Shown piece after piece: positions 22,561 through 34,038 of a DNA stretch of 64,000 bases; position 1 is the stretch's first letter, and each line of letters begins with the position of its first letter. The notes beneath the pieces are model-generated. The model saw only the letters and a list, made by a program, of their open reading frames with translations, did no database searches and was not told the origin of the DNA. Both the position numbers and the translations under genes were made by a program. This stretch comes from Populus alba (Eukaryota; Streptophyta; Magnoliopsida; Malpighiales; Salicaceae), in contig NC_133300.1 of assembly GCF_005239225.2 (NCBI RefSeq), positions 12,491,875 to 12,555,874 on the forward strand, given 5' to 3'.

Positions 22561-22984
22561 TAGAAAGAGATAAAGAGACAATTTTGAATTTAAAAAAAAA
22601 AATCAATAACTTCAAAACTTTTCATGTCCCAAAAAGGTTTTTTTGGCCCTACATTCTCTTGGGTTATGCAACATTATTATTATTTAAATAGTTTTTATAT
22701 TAAAAAAGAATAATTCAACTGTGTCGTAATGCGCTGAAAAAGAATAAAAAAATTATTTGATGCGCTGTGTCGTAATGCGCTGAAAATAGCCCTAATAATG
22801 AGAGCTATTTATTTGATGCGCTGAAAAAAGAATAAAAAAATTAAATTTTAAAAAAAGCATGAACTTCAAGAATTTTTCTCTCTCGAGATTATTGTTTTTA
22901 ACCCCATAGACCATCCCCCGCCCCCCATCTCCCAGAAAAGAAACTCACAAGCAACGTTAAAGGTAAAATCAATCTTTTTAATCT
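22561..22984. other. Gene-free stretch with GCGCTG-containing direct repeats
   Basis: Around 22720-22835 the words GTGTCGTAATGCGCTGAAAA and TTTGATGCGCTG, with AAGAATAAAAAAATTA, recur two to three times each in shuffled order. No gene is recognised. Confidence 0.5.
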
Positions 22985-23170
22985 GTTTAAAATTATAATA
23001 GTGATTATAGTTTAAAATATTTTTTTATTTTAAAATATTTTAAAATAATATTTTTTTATTTTTTAAAATTAGTATATCAAAATAATATGAAAATATAAAA
23101 AAATAATGATTTTTAATAAAAAAAAATATTAAATTTTAAAATAAAACGGTTTCAACTACCTTCTAAACAT
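22985..23170 (+). repeat. Family S short dispersed element
   Basis: It shows ATTTTAAAATAATATTTTTT, TTAGTATATCAAAATAATAT and an AACGGTTTCAACTACCTTCT end. It is more diverged than the copy at 14290. Confidence 0.55.
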
Positions 23171-24329
23171 GTACTTTGTATTTACCTTATGCCCAAATTC
23201 AAAGACAATAGTAAGCGTAAGGGGAAGGAAAAACGAGTAGATTATATTACTGATTAGGGAAGAAGTAATCGAGCCGAAAGATTTGAAGTTTTAACCTGCT
23301 CTGTTCCCACCTGGAAAAGAACAAGAAAAAAAAACGAGACGTGGGGGCTTTTCCTGTGTAAGGATTACCTTGTTTAAATCCAGCAAAACCATTTATTTCG
23401 TGCTCAGATTTCAGTTTGTCCACTCCACTAGACATCTCACATGAAAAGCCACCGACATTTTAAATCCAAGCTTATGTGTCCACAAATTTATTTTATTTTA
23501 TTTTTGTACAATTGTAGTCCGATCGAGGAGCATCATGTTTAATTACTCGTATATCTCTCTTTTAATTAATGATTACACAGAATGGTTTGATCGAACCAAT
23601 CGTTCGCTCGAGGAGGAAAAGTCTAGGATTTCAAGAGATTGATCAGCTCGTTAAATAAGTATATTCTCTTGCATTATCATCTAGCATGTGGATATTAAAA
23701 ATTGATACAAGAAAATATTATTTGATTAGTGTAGGGGAATTTTATAGTAAACAAACTTAAGTAGCTTTTAGTGTTTTTTATTTAAAAAAAAATATTAAGA
23801 TAATATTTATAAAAATATTTATAAAATTATTAAAAAATAAAAATAAATGAATTCAGAAAAACACATTTTTAAAGATAGAAATAAACACCACATGGATCGA
23901 AATGTTAGCTATCATTGAACAGAAACCGAAATAAGAAAGGGAACATTATCAAGCAGCGTCATTCCAGGGCACCGCTTGTTTAGATGAATCATGATCCCTC
24001 CTCGCCTTCCCTCTGATCCCCCATGTGCCCGCCACATGCAAGAACATGGGTTAAAACTCTGTCCTTTTTTCCGTGCTGTACCGTGCAATGCACAGTCCAT
24101 TAATTGCTTCATTTTTCCTTCACATTTATATTTACCTGCCTATATTAATTATAGAGCAATGCTTTTCGTCAAGAAACAAGGCAACCTGATAATTTCAGTA
24201 CAATGCAAGCCGTTGGATGTATGGATTCCATGGGGGATTTGCTTTCGAGGTCAGTACATCCAACGGTTGGCGCTAGCAAGGAATCTACATTTAACTTCCG
24301 ATCTTGAATAATTTTGATCCAAATTTTGT
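23171..24329. other. Gene-free stretch with a 12-bp inverted repeat
   Basis: No gene is recognised. A truncated family S element lies at about 23745-23890. The region 23990-24320 is less AT-rich. It holds CCGTTGGATGTA (24210-24221) and its exact reverse complement TACATCCAACGG (24255-24266), 33 bp apart. Open frames here on both strands resemble nothing known. Confidence 0.45.
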
Positions 24330-25775
24330 GGCTGTATGGTATTTTAGCTGCGGGTGAGGTTCACCCCTAGCTACATGTATTGCTGTTTGATTAAGCAAAA
24401 AACACAATTTTATTTTGATGGGACCCACCATAAATAGTGTTTGCACCTCAACTTTAACAAAAAGTACAATTCATGTACTTTGCAAACAGCAGCTCCTCCA
24501 TTGTGGATAACATTGTTTGAATCCTTCAAATTGCTCCTCAGGCTATGCAAAGCATCACCTGTTTTCAAGCAAGCAAACCAATTAAGGCACCTTATATACA
24601 AAGATAAGTCAATGACATATAGGAATAATGTGTCTTCCGCTTTCCCTTCTCCCTCTCCCTCCTTCCCTTCCCTTTCTCCTTCCGTTTCCTCTTCTGCATT
24701 CTATTGTTCACATGAATAGTGGAGAGCAGCTCACCACCAGCTACCGTCATTTCCACCGCCAGCCACTACTCTTTCTCTTCCCCTTCTCCTTCTCATTCAT
24801 CTTCCGCATTATCCATTGTCCAAAGAAGAAGAATAGAAACAAAGCACAGTGGAGAGCAACTCCCTCAGCTCACCACCGGCCTTCATTGTTCCCATCGTCA
24901 GCCACTACTCTTCCTTTTTCCCTTCTCCTTCTCTTTCCACCGCTCTTCCTCTTCCCTTTGTCCTTCTCCTTCTCTTTCGTTTTGGCTGCTCTCCACTATT
25001 CTGCAACTTGAACAGTGGAGAGTGACTGGCCACTGGCATTTCCATTGTCCATCACCATCACGCTACTCTTCCCCTCCCCCTTTTCGCTGTCTTTCATTTG
25101 GGTTGCTCTCCATTGTTCACGTGAACAGTGGAGAGCGTATCCACTTTTTATGGTTGAACTGGATCTGGTCCAAACCTAAATGTTGGGTGTTTAAGTCTGT
25201 CCTAGTGAAATTAAAAAAATTCAAAACAATTTCTCAGATATTGTGTTTTATTTGAAAAAACTAGTGTTTATTATTATTTAATAACACTACATAATTATAC
25301 TAGAAGGGGATCGCATGATGACGTAACATTTACAGAATTTGATCACAGTCCCAATTTTATTCCTGATAATATTTTACTTGATGTTGTTTCACGCTCAAGA
25401 AACCATGAAAATTGTAGTCCTTGTTGAATGGATTTCGTACGTGATGGAATTGCAAATAGTTTAATGGAACAATAAAAAATAATTTATATAAAATATTATT
25501 TATTTCATGATGTAATAACAGCAGTTAAATATATAATATTTTAATTAAAAACCATCAATGTTAATATATGTCTTTTTTAGTTATTTTATAACCTTAATTT
25601 GAAAAGTATTTTTAACCAAACACATTAAATTATTTTTTGTTCAACCTTAATTTCAATCACAGTTTTAACCAAACATATATTTTTTTTAAACCAACCTCAA
25701 CTAAAAATATTTTTTTAAAAATATTTTTTTTCAAACCACAATAGCTACCACAATACCAATCAAATAATTTTTTAT
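24330..25775 (-). mobile_element. Palindrome-core element, copy 2, with internal minisatellite
   Basis: This is the reverse-orientation relative of 9725-10560. Its right side (25590-25770) reads in reverse complement as TGGTATTGTGGTAGCTATTG, TTGAGGTTGGTTTAAAAAAA and TGTGTTTGGTTAAAAATACT. Its left side (24335-24430) matches the GCAGC...GGGCCCCAT end of copy 1. The middle (24700-25136) has expanded into a CT-rich tandem repeat whose units meet at GTTCACGTGAAC-type half-sites. Long open frames in the middle are repeat artefacts. Confidence 0.65.
24700..25136 (+). repeat. CT-rich minisatellite, about 3 units of 110-165 bp
   Basis: Units begin with GTGGAGAGC or a close variant at about 24719, 24849 and 25014, with a fourth partial start at 25128. 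Each continues with a CAGCTCACCACC-type word, a CATTGTCC or CATTTCCACCG word, CACTACTCTT and a long CCTTCTCCTTCTC tract. The last boundary, 25105-25136, is a 32-bp near-perfect palindrome (GCTCTCCA..TGTTCACGTGAACA..TGGAGAGC, one mismatched pair). Confidence 0.75.
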
Positions 25776-27954
25776 CCAACCCCTTTGAATGTCTTTGCAA
25801 ATGTAATGTGTTTGTTGATTAATGCTGGTCATTTTCATGGATGCCCCCACATTCAAGAAGCTAGATACAGGATCCACCGTCATGCCTAATAATTAAAAGT
25901 GATATGGTAATTGATTTGATATGCTGATTTAAAATTTAAAAATGAATTAAAAATATTATATTAATATATTTTAAAATAAAAATCAAATGAATAATAATTT
26001 TTACAAGATAAAATAATCATTAAGACATGGATTTTTTCAAGTGGAGTAGAGCTTCAGGAACCGTTCAAATTCAATGGTTTCAAGATTCTTCGGTTTCTTT
26101 CACACAAGGGAATGTCAATTGACAGGGCAAAGTGTTTTTTTTTTGGGTGGATGGGGCCCTTGAAGCATGGCTTCAGAGAGCCTGCTGATAATTGACTGTC
26201 GAATAATTGCTTTCGCCTTTTAGAACTTTGGTTTTCAATGAAATATCTATTAACAATTATTTTTTTTAATTAGCAAAGTTAATTAAAAATATTAGCAGAA
26301 TATCATAAATGAAAAAAGATTCCATGAAATAATATAGTTTATACATATTATGATTGAAAAACACAATTTTATAGCTTGTTGCCATTCATAATAGTAATAT
26401 TTTTAAAAAATTATATTAATAAAACAAGAGAGGGAAGAGATTAAATCAAAGAAAAAAAATCCCAAAAACATACCAAAGCTTCTATAATGACACTATCAAT
26501 ATCATCTAAAAATTTTAATGATATGAATTAAACGAAAATAAGGGAAAGCTCATTATGATATTCTGATACACTTGTTTTTAAGCAGTAAATGTGATTTATT
26601 TAAATCATTTTTTATAATTTTTTTTATTGTTGTTAAATTTTTTTTTGTCAAGATCTTTTTTATAGTATTAATAATGTTATAATCAAAACTTCAATGTATC
26701 TCCGGGAAATTTTTTTTCCGCTCTCCCCTATCCATTAAAATTTTTTTTAAAGGATATAATAGTAATAAGTTGTTAAAATCACATTTCTCCGATCATATGT
26801 ACAACCTATGCAATTTTACCAAATTTTTAAACGGAGTTATTTCCACAATAATTTTTAAACAATACGCTAAAAACCAAAAATAGCCTATAAACACTATACA
26901 TTTTTTATTTTATTTTTCTGAAAGACATCGCGCCAAAATCAAGCTGGCATGCTTTTCCTTAATTGTTAAATTTCTACCCTCGAACAAGTTAATGGTGTCA
27001 TGTCGAGAAATGAAGTAATTAATTAAAATAAAAACATTATCATTGCAATTGTTTATTGTTATTATTAGTTACAAGAAAGGATATATAAACAAGATAGTCA
27101 CACCGGTAAAGTAGTTTAATAAAAACATTTTAAAATAAAAACATTATCAGTTTAATTGTTTATTGTTCATTTATCTACGTTTCATTGCAGATTATATCAA
27201 ACAAAATTTAATATATAAAAAATATTAAAATCATAAAAAAATATTATTTCATTAAAAATATTAAAACCGGTAAAGTAGCTCCATCTTGAGATCTCTTAAC
27301 TTAGTTTCTTATGTGATTTGAGCTTTAAATTAAAATGTGTAAAAAATATCTTGATATAAATAAATTAACTTCACGAATCTAAAAATAATTTGAGGATAAA
27401 TAAAAATATGATTTAATTTTTTTTTAAAATTTAATATAATAATTCTTTTAAAAAATTAACATAATAATATATTAAGTTGATACTGGTTACCCCAGACATG
27501 AATTACACTAGTTTAATAATTTTATTTTAAAAAAATATATATTATTGTACATATCATTTATACGGCTGTTATCATTGCATGCAAGCGCAAAAAAATGAAA
27601 GTTCTATCAATAAAAAAATCATTTACACTGAAGCCCTTTTTATCACTGTCGCCATTTTGATATAAAAAATAATTTTAAAACTCAAATCAATCTCAGAATT
27701 TTGACTTTATAGGAGGCACCTGGTACCATTTCCTATTTTTTGTTTATTATTTATAATTTTGTAAAAATCACTTTTTTAATAAAGGTATACAAAGCAATAA
27801 AATTATACGTGCTTGATTTAATTTAATAAATATAAAAATTTGTTATTAGTTAAAATATAAGATATATTTAATTATGGTAGTGAAATTATAACATCATATA
27901 ATGATTGATATAATGCTAATAATTATGACAATAGTTATACTAATACAAAATTAA
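25776..27954. other. Gene-free AT-rich stretch
   Basis: No gene, RNA or transposon terminus is recognised across about 2.2 kb. Possible family S fragments lie around 25930-26000 and 27200-27260 but are too degraded to delimit. Confidence 0.45.
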
Positions 27955-28155
27955 GCTCCTGTTTGTTTTTTGTATTTTAAAAATATTTTTTAAAATTTTT
28001 TATTTTTTTCTTCAAATTAATATTTTTTTTTTTTTTACATTATTTTAATGTGTTAGTGTTAAAAATAATTTTTAAAGATAAAAAAATATATTATTTTGAG
28101 GCATTTTCAAAGTAAAAAATATTTTGAAAAGTAATCCAATCATACTTGCAAACAT
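27955..28155 (-). repeat. Family S short dispersed element
   Basis: It reads in minus orientation: TTTTAATGTGTTAGTGTTAA, AAAAATAATTTTTAAAGATA, AAAAATATATTATTTTGAGG. Confidence 0.6.
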
Positions 28156-30464
28156 ATCATGATTGCTATAATGCTAATAATTATCACAATGGCTACAACA
28201 GTACAAATTAACCATAATTGTTATCTTGATGGTAAACTAACATAACAAGTGATGATGATATAATATAGAAGATCACAATAGAAAGGTGATGATAACAAAA
28301 ATTTAAATATATTTGTAAAAAAATTAAATATGTTTGTATAAATTATAGAGTTAATGATAATAGTGAAGTAATAGCAATAATGATAATACTATTTTAAAAA
28401 TACAGGTGCAAAAATGATAATAAAAATGGTAATTATGATAATTAAGATGATAATAAAAATATTATAACAATAATTATAGTTGTGATTATGATATTAAGAT
28501 GATATTAGTATGGTAGCGGTGGTATGATGCTTGTAATGTAAAATCTTTCAATTAAAAACCCAAAATAGAAAAAAAAAAAAAATTGTTGTCTTAAAAGATA
28601 GTTTTAGATTTTGAAATTGTTCATGGAAAAAAATAATCAATAATTGAAACAAACATTTTAAAAAATAAAATTATAAGTATTAAAATAATCAAATGATTGG
28701 ATTTAAAATTGGTACGGATTAACTCGCATATACAAAACATTTCATTTAGTGGTGGTATGTTAATATATTAAAACTAAGTAAAATAAAATTATAGAGGATA
28801 TTGATGTAACCAAAATACTAATAAGAGTCTATTAATAGTTTAACATGATAATAGAGATATCAATCTAAATAAAATAAAATAAAAAGTAGAAAGAGCATCA
28901 ATCCAAATGATCTATAATCCGAAGGGTGTTCATATATATTCACCAAAATAAAAATTATAATGCTACACTAAAACAATTAACAAGGTTTAGCTTAACTTTT
29001 CACTTGAATAATAAATCAGATGATATATTTTTTTAATTGTTTTATAACAAATTTATATCTAAATAATTGGTTAGCACACGAGATAATCTAAAAATTCTGG
29101 GTTCAAGCGTGTTCATAGATATTTTCTGCATTTATGAAAAATAATTTGTTATTTATTATATTATTTTTATAAAATAAAAAATAGATAATATATCATTCTC
29201 TCATTTAACAAAAAAAATAAAAATAAAGCAAGGCTAGACGACTGGGCCAACTACTAGGGGGTCGAGTGCTGGCCTAACTTTATTATTATATCTGTCTCTT
29301 TTTTTATTTTATTTTTTCTTGAAAAGAATTTATCAAGTTTACTTACTTTTTAGATCCGAGATGGTTTTTAATTGCTATTATAATTCTTTACTTTTAATTT
29401 TAATATTTGTTTTTCAATTATTATGTATATGATAAGAAAATAATAATTATAAATTGTTTTTTATTCTTAAAATTTTTAAATAGATTTTGAATATAATTTC
29501 ATCATTCCAATTGCACATAAAATATGGACATTTATTTTGCTAATTTTCTTTAACAATTATAAATTTTTTTTTTTAGAGAAACAACAATTTCAGTTAAAAA
29601 TATCATAATAACTAAGATAAATAAAAGATATATTAATAAAAAATTATTTTGATAGGAAAAAAATAAAACAACTATATCTTTCCATTTAATAATAACGCTA
29701 AAAAAAATCATTGAGGCCTTGATATTTTTTTATTTTAAAAAAAATTATTCTCACAGACAAACATAGCGTGAGTATACAATCTATTTTATTTAGTTGCTAA
29801 TTATGGTAGCATACTCTGATTTTTAAAAGAAGCAGGTCCTTTCTTTTAGAAGTTGAGAATTTTAAGTGATAAGTGCTTTATGTGTATTTATTAGGAAATA
29901 AATTTGGATACTTAATATATATTTCAATGATTCTAATTTTATACCAAAATTATTCATATAATATGTATTTTTATAATTTACTAGTAGAAAAACTATTTAA
30001 TTATTAGTTATAATTTTATAAAATTGAATTTATTATTGAATACATTTCAATATTTCAATTTTAAACATAGATAACACGTGTATTAATACAAAGATAAATG
30101 TCTTAATTATTGTCAAATTATATACCTTGATATTTAAGGATAAAATAGTAAATTTCACTCTCACTATCCATGAGTTTTCAATGAAAATCCACACACATAA
30201 ATAAACACTATTAAAAATTTTATTTTGAAAAAAAAACATAGATTACATTCTTGACCATCATATTTTCAAAAATCATCATATTCTAACAATACATCCAAGA
30301 ATCCATTCCCCATGCCCCGATGCCAAGTATGGAGAAACCAGATGCACCTTTATTTTTTTTAAAATGGATTAATGTCCATATTTAATTGATAAGATAGTAA
30401 TAATAATTCGGATAAAATTTGCAAAATGTTATATATCTTGAAAATCAAGCTAAGCATCTTAGTA
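28156..30464. other. Gene-free AT-rich stretch
   Basis: 28230-28520 is rich in TGATAAT-type words with no clear period. No gene is recognised. A minus frame at 30033-30239 is not similar to anything known. Confidence 0.45.
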
Positions 30465-30630
30465 GAAATGAAATATTTTTTAATTGAAAATATATTAAAA
30501 TAATAATTTTTATTTTTTTTATTTTTTATATCATCATATTAAAACCAAAAAAAAATTAAATATATAATTTAATATTTTATAAAATAAATTAAACTCAAAA
30601 AAACAAATTTTCACTTTAACGGTAGAATGT
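30465..30630 (+). repeat. Family S short dispersed element
   Basis: Words: ATATATTAAAATAATAATTT, TATCATCATATTAAAACCAA, ATTTTCACTTTAACGG. Confidence 0.55.
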
Positions 30631-30639
30631 GTAGTAAAG

Positions 30640-30800
30640 AGATTGTTTTTTAAAATATTTTTTATTTTAAAATATATTAAAAAATATTTATTTTTTTTAA
30701 AAAATTATTTTTGATATCATGTATTAAAACAATATGAAAATATTAATTTAAAAAAATAAAAAAAAATTTAATGTTTTTTAAAATATTTTTAAAACCAGGC
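30640..30800 (+). repeat. Family S short dispersed element
   Basis: A second copy lies right next to the previous one in the same orientation: TTTTATTTTAAAATATATTA, TTTTTGATATCATGTATTAA, AACAATATGAAAATATTAAT. Confidence 0.6.
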
Positions 30801-32054
30801 TTAAAACACCCGAATAACGGTGGAGTACCGTGAAAAGAAGGGTGCGTAGTTTACAGCGCACTTTTGTCAAAGCGGCTGGCGCAGCTTTGGCTCATGTGCT
30901 GTGGTCAGTGGATGCACATGTTCCAAGCAGAACGGCCCTTGCCCTTCTAGGATTTAATTTAATTATTTTTTATTTTAACTTGCTTCTTTTTTTTCAATAA
31001 AGTAATTTAACTGCTTCCAATAAATATTTCAGTTCTGCTTATCCGCCAGTGTGGGCCCCACTTCCTCAACTACTTAACTAACTCTGCCTTCCCCTCTTCA
31101 ATTCAATCCACCGTCGGTCTGTTTTTTCAAGGAGTAAATCATTTTGGCCCTTTTCCTGTGGCTATCTTTTGACCCTAAATTTATTGCTTCCATAAAGACT
31201 GAGCTAGAAGCTTTATTACAGTCAATCGTTTGCATTTCAACCTCTTACCTTCATTTTTAAAATATTTTTAAAATTTTTAATTTTTAATGTTTTCAAAGAT
31301 TTTAATGTTTTGCTATTAAAAATAAATTTTAAAAAAATAAAAAAATATTATTTCAATATATTTTTCAGTAAAAAACAAGAAATAAGCTCTCACCTGCTCA
31401 CATATACCTTCATTAAACATCCTACACCATAATGGTGCATAATTAATTAATTATTAAAAAAGAGCTCTGGTGGTGGAATTAATTCACATGTTCCTAATTC
31501 CAAGTAATAAATGAAAGCATATAGACAGAGGCCGCTGGCTAACTAATTAATGGGATGGCCTCGAACCAGTCCCCTGTCTTAAGCATCATGTTAGCAACCA
31601 GCATGGAATTCAAGCCAACTTCATTTCCGATTTCTTTATTAAATTTATGATTTTAGATTAACATCTAATTTCCTAATCCATGAACAAATGACCGACGGGA
31701 TTTAACGGTGTTAAGGCTAAATTACATGATCTAAATATATCAATTTTAGGTAGGAGGAGGACAAAGCGATAAATTATGAACCATTCATTATTTGTTTCTT
31801 AATCACGTGAATTCCGTCAACTATGTGCATCTGTGTGTTATAAGATTGGAATCACAATAATTATTATTTTTTTGTTACAATTATACTAATTACTCAAGTT
31901 GACAATTTCCAACATCTTTGCCCCATTACACAGTTCCGCATAAAAACACCAACACTGAGCAGGCATCAATTTCCCCTGAAATTATGGAGGGGTATTCCAA
32001 AATTTCCTCCATCACCTATATCTTATCAGAATTTTGATTGTATTAATTTTAAAA
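30801..32054. other. Upstream region of the GASA gene, no gene recognised
   Basis: 30800-31140 is less AT-rich than its surroundings but shows no recognisable coding region. A family S copy in minus orientation sits at about 31250-31395. 31400-32054 is plain intergenic sequence. Confidence 0.4.
31250..31395 (-). repeat. Family S short dispersed element
   Basis: In minus orientation: ATTTTAATGTTTTGCTATTA, AAAATAAATTTTAAAAAAAT, ATATTATTTCAATATATTTT. Confidence 0.6.
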
Positions 32055-32220
32055 AGTATAATTTAACTAGTTAAATTATAAATTTATTTTTTAAAAATTA
32101 TTAATTTGAGTTTTATAAATTTTAGGTCACTGGAGATTTACATAATCATTAAATTTCAGAATTTATATGATTAATTAAGGTGGACACAAGTTTATCCAAA
32201 CATTCATATTAATAAAAAAG
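32055..32220 (+). mobile_element. Degenerate SINE about 310 bp before the GASA TATA box cluster
   Basis: The body words TTTTAGGTCACTGGAGATTT, ACATAATCATTAAATTTCAG and AACATTCATATTAATAAAAA (the last with a one-base overlap to its neighbour) match the SINE at 3432-3610 in the same order. The tRNA-like 5' part is mutated: AATTTAACTAGTTAAATTAT for the A box, AATTTGAGTTTTAT for the B box. It is therefore an old copy. Its 3' end lies about 170 bp upstream of the GASA TATA box. Confidence 0.65.
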
Positions 32221-32389
32221 TATTTTAATGATTTTTTTAATATCTTTAATAAGAACACATAATTGAACTGGAATAACAAAACATGGATGGGGCAAGCGTG
32301 ATTTCATTCCCAGAAGGCCCCATTCTACCCATGTGAGTACACAGATAGATAATGTGCTCTTAGCTCAATCACTTCCCATTAAAAATCCC

Positions 32390-32398
32390 TATATATAC
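32390..32398 (+). promoter_or_regulatory. TATA box of the GASA gene
   Basis: CTATATATA lies 132 bp upstream of the ATG at 32530, giving an expected start of transcription near 32425 and a 5' leader of about 105 nt. Confidence 0.7.
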
Positions 32399-32529
32399 CC
32401 TGGTCAGGAGGGTACTCTCTCAAGTCTCAGCAAGCAAATCCCCTCTTCTCTCGCTTTCACATCTCTTTTCATCTCTTTTTGGTGTTTAGACAATCCCAGG
32501 AAGAAGGGTTTTGCCTTGTAGCTAAGGCC

Positions 32530-33441
32530 ATGGCTAAGTTTGTTGCTGTCTTCCTCTTGGCTCTCATTGCCATTTCCATGCTCCAAACCTTGGTACGCAA
32601 GACCCTTCCTTTCTTCGATCTTTATGACCCAGAAGCTGAAATGGGTTTGTTTCTCCTTTAATTGTTTTTTTTTCTTGACATTGTTTTGTTCTTGCTCTGT
32701 TTTTTCAGGTTGTGGCATCCCATGGGCGTGGAGGTCACCACAAGAACAGGGTTAGCTCTCTCTTATAATCCCTTGATGCGTTTGCACATTGTGATGTGGA
32801 CTCTTTACCTTGACAATGTTGTATCTTCAGATCATGAATCTTAGTCACGTTTTAGGTCTCTAATGTCAAATGTGCTGTGATTGCAGAACCAATATGGACC
32901 TGGGAGTCTCAAGAGCTTCCGTAAGTGCTTCGACGACCAGCCTATTTTCCATTTTCCCCTCATTTGGCGTTTTAAAATCTTTGTCAAGAGAATCTGAATA
33001 GAGGAAAAAGCACACCTGCCTTTTAAAAAAAAATTGCTTGCAATTTCCCAGCCTAGAAAAGATCTGTGAGACTATTTTGTTCTTGCTGTGTTTTTCCCCA
33101 GAAATCAACGAGTTTAAAAGGGATAATACGCAGTTGAAAATATTGATTTGTGGGTTGTGGATTTCAAGATCTAATCGAGTCAAAAAGTCTGAACATGGTC
33201 AAATTCTTGATAGTGGCCTTCTATGATCTCTAACGTTGATTGTCTTGTGTAATGACCAGAATGTCCATCACAATGCACGAGGAGGTGCAGCAAGACCCAG
33301 TACCATAAGCCATGCATGTTCTTCTGCCAGAAGTGCTGCAGGAAGTGCCTCTGCGTTCCCCCAGGGTATTATGGGAATAAAGCTGTGTGCCCTTGCTACA
33401 ACAACTGGAAGACCAAGGAAGGAGGGCCCAAGTGCCCTTGA
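32530..33441 (+). CDS. GASA/Snakin gibberellin-regulated cysteine-rich peptide
   Basis: Exons: 32530-32592, 32710-32751, 32887-32920, 33260-33441 (321 nt, 106 aa), all with GT-AG introns. Residues 1 to about 24 are a hydrophobic signal peptide (MAKFVAVFLLALIAISMLQT...), so the peptide is secreted to the cell wall. A short polar linker (SHGRGGHHKNRNQYGPGSLK) follows, then the C-terminal GASA domain (residues 48-106) with all 12 conserved cysteines in the family spacing, including CCRKCLCVPPG, YYGNK and the C-terminal GGPKCP. The family acts in hormone-regulated growth, flowering and redox or antimicrobial functions; the role of this member is not deducible. The signal peptide, the motif KTQYHKPC and the linker are closest in my recollection to Arabidopsis GASA4/GASA6, but I do not assign an orthologue. 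Confidence 0.95.
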
Positions 33442-33700
33442 ACAATAATTAATTTCCCATCCCTGGTCTCCTTTTTCTATATTATATGTATCAAGTGTTA
33501 TGCTCTCGGAATAGCACTAACTATATACTATATGTTTCTTAAGCTGTTGCTCCGGCGGGGAAAGTGGACTTGTGTTGTCGTCGGTCCGTCGCTCAAGAAG
33601 TCAGTCCTTAGGCCTCCGCAAATGAGAGCGGCTAGTCTGTTGTTTTATTATCAATGAGAATTCGTGTCTTTTTTATGAGTTCACCTGTGTCTTGTGGGTG
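33442..33700 (+). other. 3' untranslated region of the GASA gene (probable)
   Basis: The stop codon is followed by about 250 bp of mixed composition, ending near ATTATCAATGAGAATTCGTG and a T-rich stretch around 33640-33690. The exact polyadenylation site cannot be read from sequence alone. Confidence 0.4.
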
Positions 33701-33990
33701 GTTGGTTGATGAAAATTGATATCTGACCTGAGATTTCCTTTTCTAAAATGTTTTGGTGGTTCTTTAATGGTGGTGATGAGGGAAGAAGCTTGACTTCTCT
33801 TGCCTAAATCTACCCGATTTAGGCAGTCGTTTCTAACACTTTTCCATGAGGACAGAACTCTGCACGGAGCCGATGCACCTGAATTATAAATCTATGGAGA
33901 ATGAACTCCGACATAAATGATATAAACTTGAATTCTCCTAAACCCGTAAAAGATCATCATGTTGCATCCTCGTGGGGACAAATATTCGGA

Positions 33991-34038
33991 AACCTGAATT
34001 CACTTTCCAAAAGGCACTTTCCTGCAAACAAAGGCTTA
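33991..34038 (-). repeat. Terminal fragment of the GGAAAGTG family
   Basis: CCTGAATTCACTTTCCAAAA, then CACTTTCCTGCAAACAAA..GGCTTAAA, equals the right end of the elements at 7179-8194 and 8312-9629. Only this end is recognisable here. Confidence 0.65.

Noticed and set aside
24628..25255. Two overlapping open frames of 127 and 178 codons
   Set aside because: They run through a CT-rich tandem repeat in a mobile element, are rich in Ser, Pro, Phe and Leu only because of composition, and match no family.
29046..29110. Second tRNA-like segment (AATTGGTTAGCACACGAGAT ... GGTTCAAGC)
   Set aside because: A and B box-like words exist, but I could not recognise a body, tail or target duplication, so it may be chance or another decayed SINE family.
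33230..33448. Open frames on both strands over the last GASA exon
   Set aside because: Both are shadows of the GASA frame; only the modelled frame gives the 12-cysteine domain.
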